Of a DNA stretch of 64,000 nucleotides, positions 22,459-34,300 are shown piece after piece (position 1 is the stretch's first letter; each line of letters starts with the position of its first letter). This DNA is from Anaeramoeba flamelloides (lineage: Eukaryota > Metamonada > Anaeramoebidae), in NCBI GenBank assembly GCA_027625915.1, contig JANTQA010000008.1:5139501-5203500 (forward strand). Direction: 5' to 3'. The notes under the pieces were generated by a model. The model did no database searches, had not been told where the DNA came from, and was given only the letters and a program-made list of their open reading frames with translations. A program made the translations under genes and the position numbers.

Positions 22459-23673
22459 TTAATCTCAAAAAAAATACAATAATTATTTTAAACTTGTAAA
22501 AAATATAATTTTTTGATTCAAAGAACAGACAAAATCTATTTTTTCTAGGGATTAAATGAAAAAATATGAGAAAAAGAACCAAAGAATCGAATTAAAAATT
22601 AACCCGAAATACTTTTTTATAAACCTGGAAAATTCAACTTATTATCTCAAGAAATACTTTTTAATTTGATTATTTATAATCAATAATTATTACCAAATCT
22701 TAATTATTTCAGTAAGTCATTAACAACCCAATGATTAAATGTATCAAATGATGTTTACATTTATTTCTCAATTTTTTCAAGATTTAGCAACAAATAAAAC
22801 GAATTCAAATGCATATATCTAATAATAAAAAAATAATAGATATTATCAAATAACCTGATTTTAATACAAAAAATTCCTTTTTTATACTCTAGATATTTAT
22901 AAAAGTATATTGACAAGTCTTTTAAATTTCAAGAAATTTCATAAATATTTCTGATTAAAATAAATGTTCAAATTTTTTAGATCTTCAAGGATACAATATT
23001 TGATTTATTTTTCATGTATTTTTAAAATAAGATTAAAGACACAACGTTAATTGTTCATAAAGACTCTCAGAAATTACTAAAAGTGAGATTTTTTCAAAAA
23101 TAAAAATTTTTTTGCGAATTTTTATTTATCTAATCAAGTCCAAAAACCCAATAAAAAAGGATCTAGATCTTTTGACTGAAAATTCCATTGGGGAAATGAA
23201 ATCTTTTTACAAATGATTATTCATTTCTCTAAAGTTGACAAACGAAGTTTCTTATCGTGTTTAATTGTACCCTTATGTAAATAATTACTCTATTACCTTT
23301 GGGAAATATAATAAATAAGAGTTACTAGTCCCTTAAGAACACAACTCAAGTACCAAAAAAAAATAAGTTGTTTTCTTTGGGTTTTCACCCTTCTCTCATT
23401 TCAAAGTTTTCGTTCAGTAGATCAACAAAGGGTACAAACAAAAACAGTTACAGAAATCTAAAACATTTTGAAAAGAATTAATCTAAAGCTTAATACAAGG
23501 TTTTTGACAAAAACTAAACGGCCACTTATTCAAATAAAAATTATTTCTTCTGAAGAAACAATCCTAAATAAATAATTTAAAATTTACTTTTTTTATTTTT
23601 TTTCAAATTTCTTTTGCTTTTTTATTTTTAAAATTTTTAACTTCTTTTTTCTTTTTGAAAAAAACTTTTGAAA

Positions 23674-26600
23674 ATGACCCAACAAATTTCAAAAAAGAAC
23701 ATTCCAAAAGAACATCAAGAAACAGTTTCGAAGTTAAGTGAATTGTTCCCAAAGATGTCGTCTGATATAATTTATCAAGTGTATGAAGAATCTGGACACA
23801 ACATGGAAAGGGCAACAAACAATTTGCTGTCTGACTCTTCTGGATGGAGCCAACCACGTGTGAAATCATCAAAAAAGAAAAATAAAAAAAACCAAACCGA
23901 AAACTTTAAGAAAGGAAACAACAATTCCCCAAAAGGATCGTTTCAAAAATTCAATAAACAAAAAAACGTAAACCGACAACAGCAAAATTCTTGGGACAGT
24001 AACAGAAATTACAAAGAAAGTTTCAAACAACAGAAACAAAGACAACAACAACAACAACAACAACAAAACAAGAATAGCACAACCAAAACGAACGATCCAC
24101 AACAAAAACAAAAAATTTATGTGCCTATTAGATCAAAGCCACCAAAAGGAAAACGAAAAACTGGTACTTTAAATTCACCATCTAACAAAGGTGTAAATCC
24201 AAAACTTCCTGTTAATTCTGTTTGGAATAGGAATTTAGTCAATCCAAACCAACAAAAAAATACCAACAAAACCCCAAAGAAACAAATAAAAAAAAAGATC
24301 ATACAAGATGAAAAAGTAGAAAACAAAAAAGAAAATCTAACTAAGAAAGCCAATCAAACAGAAAAAGAAATAAAAACAGAATTAGAAAAAGGAAAAGGAA
24401 ATGAAAAAGAAATGAAAACTGGAGAGGAAAAGGAAAAGGGCAAAGAAAAAGAAAAAGTTGTTAATGTGGAGAAAAAAAAAGACAACAATAAAAAACATGA
24501 AGAAAACAAAAAACCCAAGAATTTGAAACAAAAAGAAGCACGCACAAAAAAACAAGCCCAAAAACCTCTCTTGTCGATGGCACAAATGCTTAGACAACCA
24601 AAATCTGGTTCAAAAAAAAAAAATATTAAAAAGAAAACAAAAAAAAAAACCAAACAAACAGAAAAAACTAAAGTTGAAGAGAATAAGACTAGGAAAGAAA
24701 ATACACAAAAAATAGAAAAAGTATTGAGTGAAGAAGAAAATTTACAAAATGATTCACCTCAAAACACAAAAGAAGAACAGGAACAAGAAAAAGAAAATGG
24801 ATTAGAACCTGAAATTAATAAAGATGATTTATCTCAAAATAGTCTTCCTCAGCCACAAGAAAAAGAAAAGCAAGAAGAAATTGAACAACAAACCGAAAAT
24901 CAAAATGGCAATCAAGAAGAAAATGTTGGAAATGAAGAGGAGAAAAACATAAAAGAGATCAGCGAAGAAACAATAAATCAAGAAGATGAAAATCAAGTTG
25001 ATCAAGAAAAAGAAATTAATGAGAATGAAAATGAAAATGAAAACGAAAATGAAAATGAAAATAAAAGTATGAAAAATTTGAATGAAGAAGAAGAAAAGAA
25101 ATCCTCTCTTCAAGAAGAAGATTTAAGCAACAAAAAAGTAATCCAAGAAGAACCAAAAAAAAAAAAAAAATCAAAAAAAGGAATTAAAAAGAAAAATACA
25201 AAAAAAAAAAAAAAATCAAAAACTCAAAAAGTAAATGAAGAAGAAACCCCAAAATTAGGTTCTGGTAAAAAAAGTAAAAAAAAAATAACAAAAAAAAAAA
25301 GCACAAAGGCAAGATCAAAAAAATCCTTAGAAAAAGAAGAAGGAAAACCCAAAAAAAAAACAACAAAAAGTAGTTCTGGTAAGAAAAAAAAAAAAATAAC
25401 AAAAAAGAAGAAATCAACAAAAGAAATTACTGGAAAAAAAAAAGTATTTACAGAAAATGATATTTTGGGAATTCAAGAAGAAAATACAAATACAAATACA
25501 AATACAAAACAAGAACAAGAACAAGTGCAGGTACAAGAAAAAGAAAAAGAAACAGAACCAGAGCCAGAACCAGAACAAGTACAATTACAAGAACAAGTAA
25601 AAGTGCAAGGACAAAAAGAAAAAAAAAGGAAGAAAAAGAAAAAAATTATAAAAAAAAAAAAAAAATCAAAAAAACCAACAAAAAAAAAATCAAAAACAAA
25701 CTCAAAAGAAGAAGAAATTGAAAAAACAGAACAGTTACAACATAATAAAAAGGGAAATGAAAACAAAATAAAAAGTAAAGTCAATTCAAAAAATGAAGAA
25801 GACAATAAAGAAGAAGAAAAAAGAGAAATTATCTATGCAGAAGATTTTGAAAATCAAATTTTTTTAAAACAAAATTCAAGTAATAAAACTGAAGAACATT
25901 CTTCTTATTCAGACGAAGGTGAGAATAAAAGTGACAATGAAAATGAAAATAAATTAAATACACAACAAACTGATTCAGAAGAAGGTGATTATGATAATGA
26001 AAAAAATGAAAAGAATTATGAAGACGAAGATGAAGACGAAGATGAAGACGAAGATGAAGATGATGATTATTATGATAATGGAAATGAAAATATTCAAGAA
26101 TCAGATCAAGAATCACAAGGAGAAAATGAAGATGAAAATCAGTTTGATAATGATCAAGGGCAGTATACCAAAAATAAAAATGAACTTGAAGATGAAGAAT
26201 TAGAAAAGGAAACAGTTGGAATGAAATTTAATGCTTATTTGATGAATAATTCAAATTCACCAGTTATTTTCCCAAAATATTTTCATGAAATAGAAATATT
26301 GCCTAATCTTCGTTTTGGTAAATCCTATACAAATGTTCAAGAGAAGCCAGAACAACAGCAAGAAGAAGAAGAAGAGGAAGAAGGTCTAGGCCAACAGCAG
26401 AAGCCAGAACAACAACAACAAACATTATTGGAAGAAAAGGAAAAAACGCAAGAGCAAGAGCAAGAGCAAGATATGCAACAAATGCAAGGAAAGCAAGATC
26501 AACAAAATATTCAAAATCCAAATTTCGAGAATAGCTTTAATGGATTTCAAATAAAAAACGATGAAAGAGGGTATCAAGAGCAAAGACAAATGACCAATGG

Positions 26601-27402
26601 CTACGAATATATAGGGTTTAATTCACGTGGGTTTATTCCAGAAAATAGGACATATGTCCGAAATGTGATGAATAATAATGAAAATCCTATGAATGTAGAT
26701 TATTCCAGAAATAATAATCAACAAGCAAGATTGACCAAAGATCTCAATAATAATAATAAACAAAAAGATAACCAATCAAGAATTCATCAACAGCAACAAA
26801 ACGAATATGTGCATGAACAAAATTTAATTAAAGAGCAAGAACTCGGAATGAATCTAAACCAATCGGCACAGGGCCAGAATTATAACATATTTGTTCCTAA
26901 AGAACAGTTTTTTATGAACGAAAACACAGGATTCCAACCAAGAGGGGGGCAAAACGGTTCGATGAGAATAAATGATAATTTCTCCCAAATGCCAAACCAA
27001 CGAAATACATTATTGCAGCAAAGAAATTTCCGAGGAGGTAATCAAAATTATCAAAACTTTTTCAACCATTACACTGTAAACGAGAACCAAAGAGGGTTAT
27101 ATCATGGCGTAAGGGGCAGAAATAAAAACAATTTTAATACACCATTCACTAATTCTGAAAGAGACGGTTACTATTTAAACAACAATAAGCATCATAACCG
27201 AAATTATAATCGACATAACCATCATCACAACAACCACCATCATCATTATAACAACAATAATAATAGAAATTATAATAACAACAATACCAATATCAATAAT
27301 AAACTTTCGACACAAAATAATAACTCGAATTCTTATCTCGGTAATAATGAAAAACCAAATTTGAAAAAAAAAAATAAAAATATAGGCAAATCTGAAAAAT
27401 AA
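23674..27402 (+). CDS. CUE-domain low-complexity protein, Def1-like
   Basis: Single exon, 1242 residues from the ATG at 23674 to TAA. A frame opening at TTG 23668 is not a start. Residues about 15-53 form a CUE (ubiquitin-binding) domain, with the FP motif in SELFPKMSSD and the terminal dileucine in ATNNLLSD. A Trp (SGWSQPR) and a basic stretch follow at once, matching the layout of yeast Def1, which promotes degradation of stalled RNA polymerase II. A second Trp segment (NSVWNRNLV) comes near residue 185. The middle is K/E-rich, then acidic (DEDEDEDEDED), with one more complex segment around NSPVIFPKYFHEIEILPNLRFG (about residues 860-890). The C-terminus is N/Q/H-rich with RGG-like bits. The ubiquitin-binding inference is sound; the Def1 identity is tentative. 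Confidence 0.85.
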   Translation: MTQQISKKNIPKEHQETVSKLSELFPKMSSDIIYQVYEESGHNMERATNNLLSDSSGWSQPRVKSSKKKNKKNQTENFKKGNNNSPKGSFQKFNKQKNVNRQQQNSWDSNRNYKESFKQQKQRQQQQQQQQNKNSTTKTNDPQQKQKIYVPIRSKPPKGKRKTGTLNSPSNKGVNPKLPVNSVWNRNLVNPNQQKNTNKTPKKQIKKKIIQDEKVENKKENLTKKANQTEKEIKTELEKGKGNEKEMKTGEEKEKGKEKEKVVNVEKKKDNNKKHEENKKPKNLKQKEARTKKQAQKPLLSMAQMLRQPKSGSKKKNIKKKTKKKTKQTEKTKVEENKTRKENTQKIEKVLSEEENLQNDSPQNTKEEQEQEKENGLEPEINKDDLSQNSLPQPQEKEKQEEIEQQTENQNGNQEENVGNEEEKNIKEISEETINQEDENQVDQEKEINENENENENENENENKSMKNLNEEEEKKSSLQEEDLSNKKVIQEEPKKKKKSKKGIKKKNTKKKKKSKTQKVNEEETPKLGSGKKSKKKITKKKSTKARSKKSLEKEEGKPKKKTTKSSSGKKKKKITKKKKSTKEITGKKKVFTENDILGIQEENTNTNTNTKQEQEQVQVQEKEKETEPEPEPEQVQLQEQVKVQGQKEKKRKKKKKIIKKKKKSKKPTKKKSKTNSKEEEIEKTEQLQHNKKGNENKIKSKVNSKNEEDNKEEEKREIIYAEDFENQIFLKQNSSNKTEEHSSYSDEGENKSDNENENKLNTQQTDSEEGDYDNEKNEKNYEDEDEDEDEDEDEDDDYYDNGNENIQESDQESQGENEDENQFDNDQGQYTKNKNELEDEELEKETVGMKFNAYLMNNSNSPVIFPKYFHEIEILPNLRFGKSYTNVQEKPEQQQEEEEEEEGLGQQQKPEQQQQTLLEEKEKTQEQEQEQDMQQMQGKQDQQNIQNPNFENSFNGFQIKNDERGYQEQRQMTNGYEYIGFNSRGFIPENRTYVRNVMNNNENPMNVDYSRNNNQQARLTKDLNNNNKQKDNQSRIHQQQQNEYVHEQNLIKEQELGMNLNQSAQGQNYNIFVPKEQFFMNENTGFQPRGGQNGSMRINDNFSQMPNQRNTLLQQRNFRGGNQNYQNFFNHYTVNENQRGLYHGVRGRNKNNFNTPFTNSERDGYYLNNNKHHNRNYNRHNHHHNNHHHHYNNNNNRNYNNNNTNINNKLSTQNNNSNSYLGNNEKPNLKKKNKNIGKSEK

Positions 27403-27458
27403 TATTATCAAGAATTTGAGCAAGAACGTTCATTTAAATAAATAGATATATTTAATCT

Positions 27459-27489
<31 letters not shown>

Positions 27490-30400
27490 TTTATTATTAT
27501 CTCTTAATAAATATAGTATTACATTAAAAAAAGACTTAATATAATTATTCACACACCTATCATACTTTTTGAATTCTAATCAGAATGTTTTTTTTTTTTT
27601 TTTTTTTTTTTTGGTTTTCTTTTTTAGTTTATCTATTATTTTTTATCAAGATTTAATCAGTAATTGTTAGCTAATATTCCTAAAGAGTGACTATAGCCAT
27701 TTCCTTTTTCAACAAATAATTGTAAATTCCCATCCTAAATATTTTTACATCCAAATTAATTTTTGAAAGAAAGAAAAATCTTATTTAATTCCTTTTCGAA
27801 GAAATACGAAATTAGAACCATCTATTAATTGAAATGTAAATAATTGTTTCTAATTCAAAATATTTACAAAACAAAATAAAAATAATAATTATCTATCAAA
27901 ATAAATGAATGAGTGTGTCCAACATTTTGAAAATATAAAACACTAAAAAATACAAAACTATATTTGTAAAAATTCTATTACAATTATTATTTTAATAAAA
28001 AGTTATAAACACCAACATATTTTATCTGGGGTTTTCAATTTTGAAAAGTTCAACTTTAACTTAATATCCTTTGTTGGAAAATATTAATGGTCATAAGAAA
28101 CTGGCTACTTTAATGAAAAAACGAGAAAAAAAAAAAAAAAAATGAATAAAATATTTTTCAAAAATCAAAATTATTTTTTATTTGAATGAAATTTTATTAT
28201 TGTGATACCTTAAAGGGTTTTAAGAGTGTCAAAAATTTTGAATTCTAGTATTATTAGTGGGGATTGAATGTTTTGAATGGTTTAATCTGTTTAAGAGTTA
28301 ATTTTGTAGTAACTATATCTGCAAATTCCAATTCAAATAGCATCTTAAAAAAACTGTAATTCGATTAGAAGTATTTGGAACTTAATTATGTTCTCTAAAA
28401 AAAATAAAGTAGTCTGTAAAAAATAAAAATGAAGAAATGTATTAAAAAGGCGAAAAAATAAACAAGTTAAGAACAATATATAAGAGAAATCTAAAGTCAT
28501 TTGATTTAAAGGGTTTTTTATTTATCTGTGATGAGTGATTATTTGATACTAATCTCCTTTATTCCAATGGTATGTGAGGTTATAACGGTTAAAAAAATGT
28601 TCTATGGTAACATCATAGATTTCTTTTATATTTAATTTTCTTCAATAATTCATATCTATCCTCAATCATATTATATTGAAATCTAAGTTTTTGGTTTGTT
28701 GGGTTTTTTTTTTACTGTGTAATTGAGTGTACTCATATATATTAGGGTTCCATATGAATTGATCTACATTATCAACTTATTTTTATAATATAAGTATATT
28801 TTTATTTTTACCCCCTTTTCCCAGTTGTGAGTGTATCTATTCTTACCATCTGTGAATTATTTTGGTTCGTTTGTAAGTTTTTGATTATTTTGAGGATAAA
28901 TAAAGATGCCTTTCCTGAAAGTTTTCTCGGAATTGGCTGATGTTGAGATCTTTTTTCAACTTCCAGTTTTCTTTGACATGAGATGTGTCATAATATATTG
29001 TATTGTTTTGATGTGAACTTTATGAAGTTATTTTCTTGATCTCTTCTTTTTCATGTTTTCTCATCAAATATTCTCTATATCAAATTTTATATTTTTTTTT
29101 TACATTCTTTTCAATTAAAAAAAAATAATATATAAGATTTAGAATGGAGTCTATTTTGAAAAAAACACTATAATAACTCTTGATAAATCCTTCAAAAATA
29201 TTTTTTCATCAAATGTATATTTTTATAGTAATTGATAGGGATGTAATAAAATGATAATAATTATCAAAAACAAAAAAATAAGAAATATATTAAGTGATGT
29301 AGATCTGAAAAATATTGCATCGTTTTTTATGTTTTTTTTAATATGTACCTACGACCCAAAAAACACTAAAAAATTGAAAACTGATCAAATACCTTCAATT
29401 AAAAAAATTAAAAAAACAAAATGAAAAAATAAAAATAAATAAAGTTTCAATTTAACTTTTTCTTGAAAACATTTTTTGCCAAAATCATTGAATTCAAAGT
29501 TGAAATTCTGTATATTTGTATATACAGTATCTTAATTTAACTCATTTACGAAAACAAATTCTAAATTATGGGAATTTTATTTTCACAAAAGGGACTAATT
29601 TGGTCTTCAAATGTTTTTTTTATTTTCAAATGGTAAAATTTAAAAAAAAGTTATTTCAAAAGATAAACTCTCTCGAAAAGTTTTCTAATTTAATATATTA
29701 ACTTATTATTTGATTTAAAAATTTTCTCAACCCCAATTTTTCAAAAAAAATAAAAAACTGCACAGTAATTTCAAAAAATATTTTTGATATTCAAAAGTTA
29801 AGAGTGTTTTTATTCTAAAAAAAAATATCCCAGTGGTAAATAGAATGTATTTATCAGGCTAGATATCGAAAAATATTAATCAGAAACAAATAGTGATTGA
29901 TTTTATTAAGGAAATATTTCCTCCCCAGAAAAATAATATTAATAATTAAAAAAATCCAAATTAATTTCCAAATTTAATTCAGTTTAATAATATTATTCTT
30001 TTTATTGTTGAAAAATTTTGGATATATTGTTAATGATTAAGAAATGAAGCTTAAAAAAATCAGTTTGTTAAAGATGGAATTTTGATTTGACTAAATTCAT
30101 TTCTTCTAATTCAAAGAATAGATAGGTCCAAAAGTCTAGAAATAGTTATTATAAGACTTTTAAAATCTTTTTAGTGATCAAAGAAATAAATTTGGAATTT
30201 TAGTGTATTTTCAATATCGTTCCAATATTAAAAATAACATACCAAATAATCTATACCAAGAAGTAATTCTCTTTTCAACAAATTATATAATTTTATCAGG
30301 ACTTTCTACCATTTCAAGATAATTCAGGATAAATATTTTAACTGAAAAGTTTTCATATTGAGAACTCATACAATAAATTGATTAAAAATTACTGACTACA

Positions 30401-31397
30401 GTATGATATTCAGAACTTTTTTCAGCACCAAGATTCTTTCTCTTTTTAAATTGATAATTGCCAATTTTAGTACTATTATTTCCCAATTAAAAAAAGAAAA
30501 TTTTTAGTTCACAATCCAAAAAATATTTTTCTTGTTTCTAAGTTGAAGAAAACCCAAAGATCTTTACGGAATCGTTTAGAAATGATATTTTTAGGCAATA
30601 AATTAAACTTCCTGAGTTGAACTCTAACATAAAATAATTACTCTACGAATTTGGTTGAAGCAAAATAATTAAGATACATTTTGGAATTGAAATAAAAATT
30701 TCCAGTTATTACTTAGAAAATAGAGTAGCATTTTTTAAATAGAATATTTAAAGACATTTAAAACACAAAAAGAAACACCAATTTTTCATTCAACTACATC
30801 ATAGTTTGATTTTTATATCAGTAAAAGGTTAAAATTTTACCTGAAAATAAAAATATTTAAATTTTTTTTAAACCTGATTTTTTCGATCTTATTGAGAAAA
30901 ATTATTGAAGTTCAACAGTCAATATGAACAAATAGTGAAAAATAAGTCGAAAAAAAAAAGGATAATTTACTCGTCAACATTTTTGGAAAAGGATTGCAAA
31001 ACAAATAATCTCCTTTCATTTAAACGTGAAAATTTGTTCAACAAACAAAAGAGATTGGAAGAGTTTGTTTTTCAAGAGAGATCCAATCGCTTTTATTCAA
31101 ACAAATAAAATTAGATTAATTGATGATTTGCAAAGAAAGCAAATTAAAACGTAGGGAAATTTTTTATGAAAAGAATTCACTTACTTTTTATAGTAACCTC
31201 TTTGGTAGCCATACAGACGAAAGAGTAAAATTACAAATAATGACCTTAACAATAAAATTGATTTCTCCAAACTTGCCTCGAGGAACTAAACAGTCAAAAA
31301 GAACCTTTTCATGAAAGTTAATAAGAACCAATTACATTGTTCATTTTTTTGAAAACCTCTCAAGTAACATTATTTTGTTTGTTAAAATTCAAGAGAA
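27403..31397. other. 4.0 kb intergenic region
   Basis: It contains a (TA)n tract (27459-27486), a T run (27585-27612) and a possible MITE pair copy (27914-28246). Frames at 29516-29701, 30905-31108 and 31120-31314 are short and unrecognised. The last two lie just upstream of the transporter and could be chance. A promoter for the ENT gene should lie at the 3' end, but no distinctive motif was seen. Confidence 0.5.
27914..28246. repeat. Possible MITE with GTGTCCAA-type ends, copy 2
   Basis: Edges GTGTGTCCAACATTTTG and GTGTCAAAAATTTTGAATTC match those of 15857-16205 in order and spacing. Internal similarity is low. Confidence 0.35.
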
Positions 31398-34300
31398 ATG
31401 ATTTATAAACCAGACTCTAAACCGCCAAAAGACAAAGGAAATTTGGCATATTTTTTTTTCACATTGATGGGTATTGCACATTTATTACCATACAACGCCT
31501 TTCTTACAGCCTATGATTATTTTAATACAAATTTAAGCAAGGTCTCCAAATCATTTGAATTTTATATCAGTTCTATAATGACTTGGGGAACATTTATAGC
31601 ATTGGGCTTTGATCTTTTTTTAAGTTCTTATTTTGGAAATAAAAAAAGAAAAATGAACCAAATTGAGCAGAATAAGGAACAAAAATTAAAATTTACAACC
31701 CGAATTGTTGGTGGCTTTATTTTTTATATTCTTACAACAGGATCCGTTCCAATTATTATGACCTTTTGTGAACTTAAAGTTGCCTTTGTACTAATGATGG
31801 TGAATGTTGTATTTGTGGGTTTTTCAACAGGTAAAATATCTCAATTTTCACCTTTTTTTCTTATTCTTCAAAACAAACTACAAAAAATCTCCAAAATAGT
31901 TAATTTTTTTTTGGGCTCTCTTTAAAGTCATTTCGTAAAAGATCTAGGGTTCTATGTGATTTTTTTTTTTGAAAATTGAAATTGAACGTTTACAAATAAC
32001 TCAAATAAAATTATCATTTCACCTTTCAAATAAAGATTAAATTAAAATTATAAACAAACCATTTAACTTCCAATTCCAATTCTTTTAAAAATTATGTAAA
32101 GTTCATTTCATTTTTTTTTTTAAGGGACTTGTAAACTAAAAAAAATCTTCAAGAAAAACTAGCAAATTCAAAAAAATTTTATCATCTCTTGAAATTGAAA
32201 AACAAAGTTAAAATCTGATTACTACAAAACAAAACATACTTTCAAAGATATTTTTATAAATGAATTATTGTTTTTAAAAAGTTTGTTAAATTTTTCTCAT
32301 TTTTGTAAAAAGTTCAAAATTCAACATATTTCTGAATTATTTAAAAAAAAATTTATTTTCTTTGTCAGAAGATTGAAATCTTAATACCTGTAAAGAAAGT
32401 GTACAAAAATACACCTTAAAAACAAAACCACTAAGTTCTCGAATAACACAGTTTAAAAAATCTACTTAATTTCAAAAAAATTTCAATAATTATTTTAAAC
32501 TTGGAAAAATATACTTTTTTTGATTAAAAGAACAGTTCAAATCAATTTTTTCTCTTTATTGAAAAAAAAATATGAGAAAAAGAACCAAACAATCAAATTA
32601 AAAATTCTCCCAAAATACTTTTTTAAAACCTGGAAAATTCAACTTATAATCTAAAGAAATAATTTTTAATTTGATTATTTATAATCAATAATTATTAACC
32701 CAAATCTTAATTCTTTCAGTGACGTATTATAACAACACAAAGATTAAATTTATCAATAGACTTTTCAATTATTTATCAATTTTTTAATGATTTTCAAAAA
32801 AATAAAACGAATTCAAATTAATAAATCTAATAAAAAAAAATAATAGATATTATCAAATAACCTGATATCTAATACAAACTTTTCCTTGTTTATACTCTGA
32901 ATATTTGAAAAAGAATATTGCCTAATCTTAAAAATTTCAAGAAATTTAATAAATATTTGTGAATAAAATAAAATGATCAATTTTTTTAGATCTTCAAGGT
33001 TTCAATATTTAGGTTTATTTTTATTTTATTTTTTAAAATAAGATTAAAGGTCCCGTGTCGCTTGTTCATACAGACTCTCGGAAATTTCTAAAAGTGGGAT
33101 TTCTTCAAAAATAAAAATTTTTTGCAATTTTTTTTTTTCTAATTCAATCCAAAAATACAACAAAAAAGGATCTAGATCTTTTGACTGAAAATTTGATTAT
33201 TTGGGAAAAATGAACTTTTTTTTAAAATGATAACTCATCTCTCTAAAGTTGATAAATGAAGTCGTATATCGGGTTTAACTGTATCCTTGTGTAAATAATT
33301 ACTCTATTACCTTTGGAAAAAAATAAATAAGAGTTACTGGTCTCTTAAATATTTTTCATTTTTTGCAAAAAAGAAATGTAAATGGCTACTGATAGAATAT
33401 CGAAAAAAGTTTATTATGGGGTGGGGATATGGGTCAAAAAATTTCTGAAATATGCACTTTACTTCTTGAGATCAAGAAGAACTCTTAGATTTCAAATTTT
33501 TAAGAATTGGAAATTTTAGAATAATCAGAGTCTAAATTGGAAGTTTGGAGACTGAAAACAGAAACCCACAAAAATTCTTCTCCAAATGCAAGTATTATCG
33601 AGTTTCCAATAAAAACCTTTAAAAAAATCGGGTTAGCACAAAAAGGGGGCGTTTGGGCTTTCAGTACTAACCTTTTATTAAAGACAACGTTTGCAATTGA
33701 AATTCAAAGTTAAATGTGCTTTTATAATGGTTTGGTGGTTGGTAATTCTCACAAATATTTATCAATCAGTTAGATCTAAGAACGAAAAAAAGTCAATTTT
33801 TTACAAAAATTTTATACTTTGATCTATCGAAAAAATCAAAAAGAAGGTTGGGAAAAAACGTCTTTTTGAGAAAATTCCTTCATATACGAAAAGGTCAAAC
33901 CTTGAGACATTGTTGAGAAGTTTCTAATCATTTATTTTTGATGTGAGTTAAGTTCAGAGGGTTTGTTAATTTCACCTAATGGGTCAAAATTGAGTAAAAT
34001 TACAAAAAAATTGGAATTATTGTTTGTTATTTTATGGGTAGGTTAGTATTTTCTTAAAGCATGACAAGGGCTTTGGTATTTACATAATTAATCATAATCC
34101 TTTTGACAAAAAAAGAAAGATCATTTTTTCTTTATTGAACAAACAATATATTATTTTTTTTTTAATAAAGAAACTACTCTAATTTTCACAAATTTAATTT
34201 TCAGTTCGATCTTTGGATGCAAATCAACACCAAACTTTTCCTCAAAAAAACTTTCCTATAGCAATTTGTATTGAAACGAATCATTATGTTTTGAAGAGAA

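Larger units (their letters stand above)
21183..23332 (+). mobile_element. T1 TTAA-family DNA transposon carrying a nested insertion
   Basis: Flanked by TTAA at 21179-21182 and 23333-23336. The termini are GGGACTAGTAA and its complement TTACTAGTCCC. Without the 933 bp insertion at 21526-22458 and its duplicated TTAA, the element is about 1.21 kb. It is collinear with the copy at 32124-33344 (1,221 bp). No intact transposase frame is visible, so it is non-autonomous or decayed. Partial copies are at 19406-19800, 35288-36500 (reverse) and 40260-40669. Confidence 0.88.

Noticed and set aside
24354-25805. Several long minus-strand frames rich in Phe/Leu/Ser opposite the CUE-protein gene
   Set aside because: They are reverse complements of Lys/Glu codons (AAA/GAA) and are expected wherever K/E tracts occur.
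30905-31314. Two consecutive small frames upstream of the ENT gene as a small gene
   Set aside because: No homology, different frames, and no convincing splice join.
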